This document shows, piece by piece, positions 57,956-64,000 of a stretch of 64,000 bases of DNA. A program made the position numbers and the translations under genes. The DNA lies in the NCBI GenBank assembly GCA_949358305.1, contig OX442318.1, positions 5,442,501 to 5,506,500 of the forward strand, in the 5' to 3' direction. The notes beneath the pieces were generated by a model that was not told the origin of the DNA, did not search any database, and saw only the letters and a list, made by a program, of their open reading frames with translations. The number at the start of each line of letters is the position of its first letter. The stretch's first letter is position 1. The stretch comes from Strigamia acuminata (lineage: Eukaryota > Arthropoda > Chilopoda > Geophilomorpha > Linotaeniidae).

Positions 57956-58448
57956 CAGAAATAAAAGTTATTTACATATGTTAGTATTCATTCTTTTTTT
58001 GCATTTTGAAGTAGCTATTATTCAATCTAATAAACCAAAGCTCAGGCATGTTGCTTTGCTATTTATGGATAATCATGCCAATTTTTTTATCCATATAAAT
58101 TACTTGCCTGATTGAAATGAGTAATTAAAATTTATTTACAATGGACTATTAATTATTATAGAGTTTTGGGTTGAGTAACTGAAGAAGAAATATTATTATT
58201 ATTATTATATTGATCCCAAAACTTCTGGCTCAACATTTTGTGAGGAAGTAATGCCGTGTTCAAAAAATATTCTTTTTGGATATAAATTATGTCTGCAAAT
58301 GTTTGCAATTTGTTTCACTTTAAAACAGTTTGAAATGCAATTAGAGTTGTTGAATGGCATCTGGAAAACACCTGGGAGGAGAATGATTTTATTATATAGT
58401 GATGAAATTTTTAAATATTTTATTTATTAATTCTTATGAGCAATGAAT
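57956..58448. other. Intergenic between van-8 and van-9
   Basis: AT-rich; the first half is duplicated near 54065-54260. No gene. Confidence 0.6.
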
Positions 58449-60070
58449 TTATACTTCAGGATCTTGAGTATACAGTCTACCGTAAAGACCGGCAACTATT
58501 ATTGCTTTCTCTTGAGTAATCAACTCTATTTTAGATTGTGATTTTCCTTCTGCACATTTTCTGTAAGAATAACTCCAGTCTTCAGTTTCCAATAAAACAC
58601 TTGGCAAAACAACATCTGCTTCCAATTGAGCGGTCAAAGACAGTTTGGTAAACAGTGCTGGAACAAATTTTTCTGGTAATCTTCCACATGATTCTATGTT
58701 ATTTTCATTTTCACATCTCATTACAGCACATGTCTGTATCCTTAATTTCTTTGTTTTAATCTCATGTTCACCATCAAATGCTACCAATGCTTGGATCCCT
58801 GAGTCATAATTTCTCGACATGTTATAAACTAGATTACAGCAAGCGTTCTTATGGCATAAGCTGACATTTCCTTCGGATTCTTTCAGATAGATTGCAGTGA
58901 AGTTAGTTAAGGATTGATAGTATATTTTGTGGATAAATTGTGTGGTTATTCTAGAAGTTATTGGTTGGTTTGTCATGACGAATGGCTTGAAGATTTTCTG
59001 TTCTTTTGGCATCGAAGTGGATTCAACAGCTTGGATAGCTGACAGACATTCGCTTCCTTGAGGAACTGGATCAGGATGAATTGGTACATCGGCAATGACA
59101 AGTTGTCTTTTGCGTGATATATCAAAGGTTTCATTTAAGGCACCCAATTGGGAAGAGTAAATTCCTGTTCCAAGTCTTGAATCTGCAGATAATTAGTACT
59201 GTATATATTATAGATAAAATCCAAGAAATAATCTTGTAGCCTTACATTGTGGTTTGTGATAATTTGATGCAATTAAATTCACACCTAAGCTTCTGGTCCA
59301 TCCAACATAGAGCTGGGGTGCCAAAAAAAATGGCAGTTCATTGATCCATGTTGTAGTAAATATGAAGTTTTTTATACCATGTTGCTGCACTAACTTAATT
59401 GTAGGATCTTCATACATGATGTCAAAATCAATAAATGTTGCAAAGTCAATACCATCAATAGTAAAGATTGCATACTCGGCCTGAAAAAAACAAAGAAATT
59501 AATTTAGGACAAGCTCAGGCACTATGTATAGTTTGTGCACCTGTCTTGGTGAATTGAGAATTCTTTCAAGAAACAATTGATGTTTCTTGTGATACCGCGT
59601 GATCAGCGTTCCATTTTTGTCGAAAACAATATTTGTATTGTATTGATACCGGCCATCGTTGGGACAGTTAGGGTCAGTTTCTTGGACACAATCTTCTCTG
59701 CTTAAGATATTGACCAAAATAGCTATGGAGTTGTTTTTAGCAGAACAGCTAATTTCATGGAGAATCTAATTGAAAAAGAATGGTACATGAGGCAGTACGG
59801 TATCGAGTAAATGAAACAATCTTGTGAATATACTTGGGTATTGTTGTAATCAGTAGGATTTGTACAAGGATTCCAGGACACCTCTTTAGGGTTAGGAACA
59901 GTCTGAAAGTAGGGTAACAACCCATCTCTGGTAAACACAAATGAGTGATTATCGTTATCTGCTAGTGTTGATAAAATTCCATGTTCAGGAAAAACAATAA
60001 TGTCAGCATTCTAAAGTAAACAATCCATGGTTACTATTATTGCAAAATATTTGAACTGTATGATACTTAC

Positions 60071-60131
60071 TTGTTGTGCAGCTTCGGTGGCATATTCTGC
60101 ATATTGTTGTACATTTTTTAACATCAAATGC
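60071..60131 (-). pseudogene. Truncated duplicate of van-9 exon 1
   Basis: Matches 60621-60681 including the CAA|GTAAGT donor and about 60 bp of downstream intron. The 5' part is replaced by AT-rich sequence. Confidence 0.85.
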
Positions 60132-60132
60132 A

Positions 60133-60230
60133 GGTGTTGTTGTGTAGATTTATATAATATATAATACTCCGTATAATATAATATAATATATAATATTTAA
60201 ATAAAAAAATAATAACTACGGAGTAGTTTT
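60133..60230. repeat. TA-rich repeat with short inverted ends
   Basis: Runs of tataatataatata bounded by atactccgta and the mirrored tacggagta. Confidence 0.6.
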
Positions 60231-60249
60231 TTGCTTGGATTTTCCATAA

Positions 60250-61520
60250 GAATAAAACAATGCAGAAAGTGGCAAAAACCTTAACTAATTTCAAGCGAAG
60301 AATACAATTTTTTTTTTTTTTTAAATTTTATAAACAAAGTGAAAGTAATGAAGAAGTTGCAAGAAATGAAAACCAAGTTGTCATTATGAATAATTTATTT
60401 TTATTTGCACTTCTGGTTTTAGACATTCTTTTCATCTATCTTAAAGAAATTTTTTTCAAACACCTTTCCATTTATGGGTGACACAACATTAAAATAAAAT
60501 ACAACAATTAGAACAATCTGTGTTGGGTAGTCACGGCACAATACTAACATTGTAAGCATTCTAAAGCAAACAATCCAAGGTTACTATTATTGCAACATAT
60601 TTGAACTGTATGATACTTACTTGTTGTGCAGCTTCAGTGGCATATTCTGCATATTGTTGTACATTTTTTAACATCAAATGCAAAGGATCATTGTTTTATG
60701 GAGCACAAGGTTCATATTCCACTTTTGCAGCTCTGTATGTGGTTTTTCCATCAGATTTTTCAATGAGAAACACCAGTGAAATTAAAAACACACTCGAAGA
60801 GATGTGTAATGTCATTTTGCAAGTTTTGTTCTGACACCAAGAAAGGTGAAATCACATCTTATGTAGCTATCATTTCCTAGAAAGGTTGTTAGACTTTGAA
60901 CTTTCAAGGTCTTTTGGAGTGGATGGAAATTCTCCACTAGGTGGCAGTACTGCTAGGGGATTTTTCTCTTTCTCATTGATTACAATTTCTGGATTTAATT
61001 CAAATTTTAGCCATTGTGAGGTGTTGTTGTGTCGATTTATATTTTCACTTAGACATGTGATGAATACTTAGTTAAATAAAAAAATAATAACTAGTTTTTA
61101 GCTTGGTTTTTCCATTGCAGAAAGTGGCAAAAACCTGAACTAATTTCAAGCGAAGAATACAAATTTCAAATGGACCACATGCTGGTTTACATAAAGAGAT
61201 GAACATTGCATATAAATAAATAGAAAAAAAATGTTTTTATTATTTTTTTTTTAAATAATTATTCACAGCAAGTTTTTTTCTACTTTTTTTTTTTTTAAAT
61301 TTTAAAAACAAAGTGAAAGTAATGAAGAAGTTGCTGGAAATGAAAACCAAGATGTCATTATGAATAATTTATTTTTATTTGCACTTCTGGTTTTGTACAT
61401 TCTTCTTCATCTGTCTTAAAGAAATTCTTTTCAAACACTTTTCCATTTATGGGTGACACAACATTAAAATAAAATAAAAAAAATTAGAACAACCTATGTT
61501 GGCTAGTCACAGCACAATAC
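60250..61520. repeat. Duplicated flank of van-9
   Basis: 60256-60545 recurs at about 61115-61510 (shared words: gcagaaagtggcaaaaacc, aatttatttttatttgcact, atgggtgacacaacattaaa). The second copy has an extra A/T-rich stretch. With the doubled exon 1 this points to a local tandem duplication of roughly 0.6-0.9 kb. Confidence 0.75.
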
Positions 61521-62400
61521 TTCCTGTTAAACAGCAGGGAATAATAAAAAATCATTTTATTAGCACTATCACATTTGTCAATCAATTCTTTAAACAATCA
61601 AAGAATGGCCTGAGATAGATTTAACTGATAAATTAAATAAACCAATAGAATAAAAATATTCAGACTTATTCATGATTATGTATGTTTAGAGGTCAGAAAA
61701 GTGTTATTTAATTTTAATTTTTGTGGAAGCAATTAAATTGCAGATTAAATCTAAGGAATGACAAGGTTGGAATTCAAACTGAATTTAACTGAGGCTGTGG
61801 ATTTGGGATTTGTATCACGCAAGACACAACTAAAAGATGTGCATCTACCTTGTAGGGGGGCAATTACCCTTTCTTGTGCTGCTATTTTGTTGAGTAAGTT
61901 GACATTATGTTGTGGTTTTAACGGTAGAAACAAGCTGAAATTGCATAAGGGAAGTTTATTCAAAGAGAGAAGAGAATAAGCAAAAACGATACAAGTAGAT
62001 TTTTGATACTGTTGACAAGCAAGAGCAATAAAGCCAATTAAATACAATGTCCACCTTGGCAACATATCTGCATTTAATTAACCAAAAAGGCCTTTGTTCA
62101 TCAAATAAATCCGTCAAATAAATTTTGACCCTTTGGCGAGTGTCAGAGTTGTGTTCACTTTGAAACTATTTATGTAACAACTAAAACCTAAATTCCACTT
62201 GAATGTAATATATATTCCCAACTAGGTTTGCACTGAATGTTCAGCAGAGATTAGGCTTAAAAGGACGACATTTGTCAAGCTACGGCTTGGAGTCTGTGCA
62301 AAAGTAATTTTTTTGCATAATAATTGGATATGTTATTTTAATCGATGTTAAAATGTTTGCGATTGTCTACTTAATTATATATTGTGTATAGTTTATTGGG
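61521..62400. other. Intergenic, no recognised gene
   Basis: AT-rich. Two overlapping open frames near 61750-62065 show no recognisable domain and I would not call them genes. Confidence 0.5.
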
Positions 62401-62403
62401 GTA

Positions 62404-63425
62404 CAGGTTGAACCTCGCTATTACGGACAGGTCGGGGGAGCAAAGAATGGTTCGTAATAGCGAGAGTTCTTAACAACGACTATTTCGTTATAACGAGACT
62501 TAAACACAATTTAAAAAAATTAGAAAAATCGTAGCAAAGATGATTCTGGCATTTTTGGATGTATTTTCTCATGATTTTGACATTTTACATGTATATTCTC
62601 ATGATTTTAACATTTTATGTGTTTTCTCATGATTTTAACATTTTATGTGTTTTCTCATGATTTTAACATTTTATGTGTTTTCTCATGATTTTGACGTTTT
62701 TAAGTGTATTTTCCTAAGAATCCTGCAATTTTTGTATATTTTCTCAGTTTTGATGTGCATCAAAATGCATCATAATGAGGAGACACTTTAAACATTTCAA
62801 AATCATGAGAAAATACACATAACATCAAGATTACTTATTTTCGTCAAAATCATGAGGAAACATTAAAACATCAAAATCATGAGAAAACAAACTTAACCCT
62901 AGCAGTACCAACCTAAAAAAAAATCCCTTACTCACCCAAGGTCATTTTTACCGAAAGCCGGAAATAGTTTTCCAAAAAAGGATGAAACTGATTGTATTCT
63001 GACTATTTCATGTTCGGTTTATGAATAAATTTAACTAAGTCGGTATTTGTCGAAAGAGTATGACAAAAATGATTGAATTAAATAGTAAGTTAGTGGGTAA
63101 GAAAATCTCGTTAGTTTTCGATAAAAAAATAAAAACACTTTTGGAAATCAAAATTGACCCTAAGGTTGGGAGCGGGAAGGGTTAAAGACGTCAAAATCGT
63201 GAGAAAATACTCTTAAAAACTAACAAGTAAGTCGTGAGAAAACACACTTAAAAATGTTCAAAATCACGAGAAAACACACTTAAAAACGTCAAAGTCATGT
63301 GAAAATGAGGCCATTTTTAACCGAAAATATTTGCAATAACGAAGTATTTGCGTATTTCTGGTGCATTACCCGTTCGTTATAGCGAAATTTCCTAATAACG
63401 AAAGTTCGTTTTGATGACGAAATAA
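62404..63425. mobile_element. Candidate pogo-like non-autonomous element with minisatellite
   Basis: Left end acaggttgaacctcgctatt followed by acggac, and right part with cgttatagcgaaatttcc and ataacgaaagttcg. Both recall the GTTGAACCTCG...AACGAA ends of pogo/Tigger transposons. Between them are units of about 28 bp (attttatgtgttttctcatg) on one side and mirrored units (catgagaaaacac) on the other, making a large imperfect inverted repeat. No transposase. Confidence 0.4.
62550..62720. repeat. 28-bp tandem repeat
   Basis: About six units of tctcatgattttaacatttt plus atgtgtttt. Mirrored units lie at 62790-62890 and 63190-63305. Confidence 0.8.
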
Positions 63426-64000
63426 TTTAACATGGGAGAAATAGAGCGAACAACAAAAACAAAATATTTTGATATTTCGCATATGCAGTATTTGTTGGCA
63501 GATTATGCGAAATGAAAAATGAAAGCTTTAAGGTGCGGCTTCTGTGTAGAGCCCAACGATTCAGTTCCGTGGATGGAGTTTCTTTTTAGTTTTCCAAGTG
63601 AGTTGTTTATGAATTGCTCACTGAATTTTATGGACTTTTTTCTTTTTCTTGTGGTTAGCCTTTTTTAAACAATTATTCTCGGTTTAAAATGAGCGAATGC
63701 CAATTATTTTTTGCAGAATTAATGACGAGAATATGTCAACATGCATTTTAATCGTCTTGAAAACTTAATTAAAACTGAGTTGACATAATTTCCTATTTTC
63801 TTCTGTCAAAACAAAAATTTTAATTTTAAATAAGATGTGAGGGAAATATATTCTCATTTTTTGTCCTAAAATTTCCAAAAAAAATAATCAAAATCAAAAT
63901 AATTCAAACTAAAAAAATTTTAAATTTAAAAAAAAAAATTTAAAAGAAATTAAGATTAAAATAATTAAAACTAAGAAAATTGAAATTAAAATAATTAAAA
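63426..64000. other. AT-rich end of window
   Basis: No gene recognised; the last 150 bases are low-complexity A/T (repeats of aaaataattaaaa type). Confidence 0.6.

Larger units (their letters stand above)
58449..60815 (-). pseudogene. van-9: divergent vanin-like gene with stop in exon 1 and Asp for Cys
   Basis: Exons 60815-60621, 60010-59834, 59765-59541, 59480-59246 and 59182-58449. An extra 68-bp intron splits what is exon 2 elsewhere. Exon 1 encodes a signal peptide, YRAAKVEYEPC, and then TAA at 60696-60698, about 26 codons before the donor. A second, 5'-truncated copy of exon 1 with its donor lies at 60071-60131. Exons 2-4 are fully open. Glu (FPEHG) and Lys (RYHKKH) are kept, but the nucleophile region reads FIDFDIMY, Asp instead of Cys. 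Oldest and most divergent member. It may be transcribed from the truncated exon, but no signal peptide would then be present. Confidence 0.8.

Overview
The window looks like nuclear DNA of an arthropod, probably a hexapod. Signs are: AT-rich sequence with short GT-AG introns, two families of Ty1/copia retrotransposons, several MITEs, a short interstitial run of the arthropod telomere unit TTAGG, a DEG/ENaC (pickpocket-type) channel gene and a tandem array of vanin-like amidohydrolase genes. A springtail is a guess. All clear host genes lie on the minus strand.

Layout: 1-1241 is repeat-like sequence without a recognised gene. 1242-12262 (copy A) and 20951-36342 (copy B) are direct copies of one segmental duplication. 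Each carries a TIR-like element with a 31-bp minisatellite, the same copia insertion (copia-1, TSD aggtg) and the 3' part of a vanin-like gene. Copy A stops at the end of vanin exon 3, so it holds only an orphan last exon, while copy B continues into the full gene. After the duplication a second, intact copia element (copia-2, 227-bp identical LTRs, TSD gttat) inserted into one copia-1 LTR of copy B.

Between the copies lies a DEG/ENaC locus (20812 down to 14108). One uninterrupted exon (18083-17267) encodes the C-terminal half of one DEG/ENaC subunit including TM2, then a linker, then TM1 of a second subunit. The remaining exons join in phase. The locus therefore reads as a natural tandem (two-subunit) channel polypeptide of about 747 residues, and this is the most unusual feature here.

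From 35527 to 60815 nine vanin-like genes run head to tail (called van-1 to van-9 by ascending coordinate). Each has four coding exons (195 nt; 375-393 nt; 235 nt; about 735-775 nt) with conserved splice phases. Van-4, -5, -7 and -8 keep the nitrilase-family Glu-Lys-Cys triad. Van-1 has lost Lys and Cys, van-2 has Ser for Cys, van-9 has Asp for Cys plus a stop in exon 1. Van-6 has a stop in the signal peptide and a deletion removing Lys. Van-3 is broken by two MITEs, a nonsense codon and a frameshift. The array is thus a mixture of active enzymes, apparent pseudoenzymes and pseudogenes, with a recombination scar near 47287.

The right end (60.9-64 kb) has no recognised gene. It holds duplicated flank sequence, a pogo-like terminal motif and a minisatellite. 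Exon borders were read by eye from splice signals, reading phase and comparison among paralogues. None is backed by transcript data.
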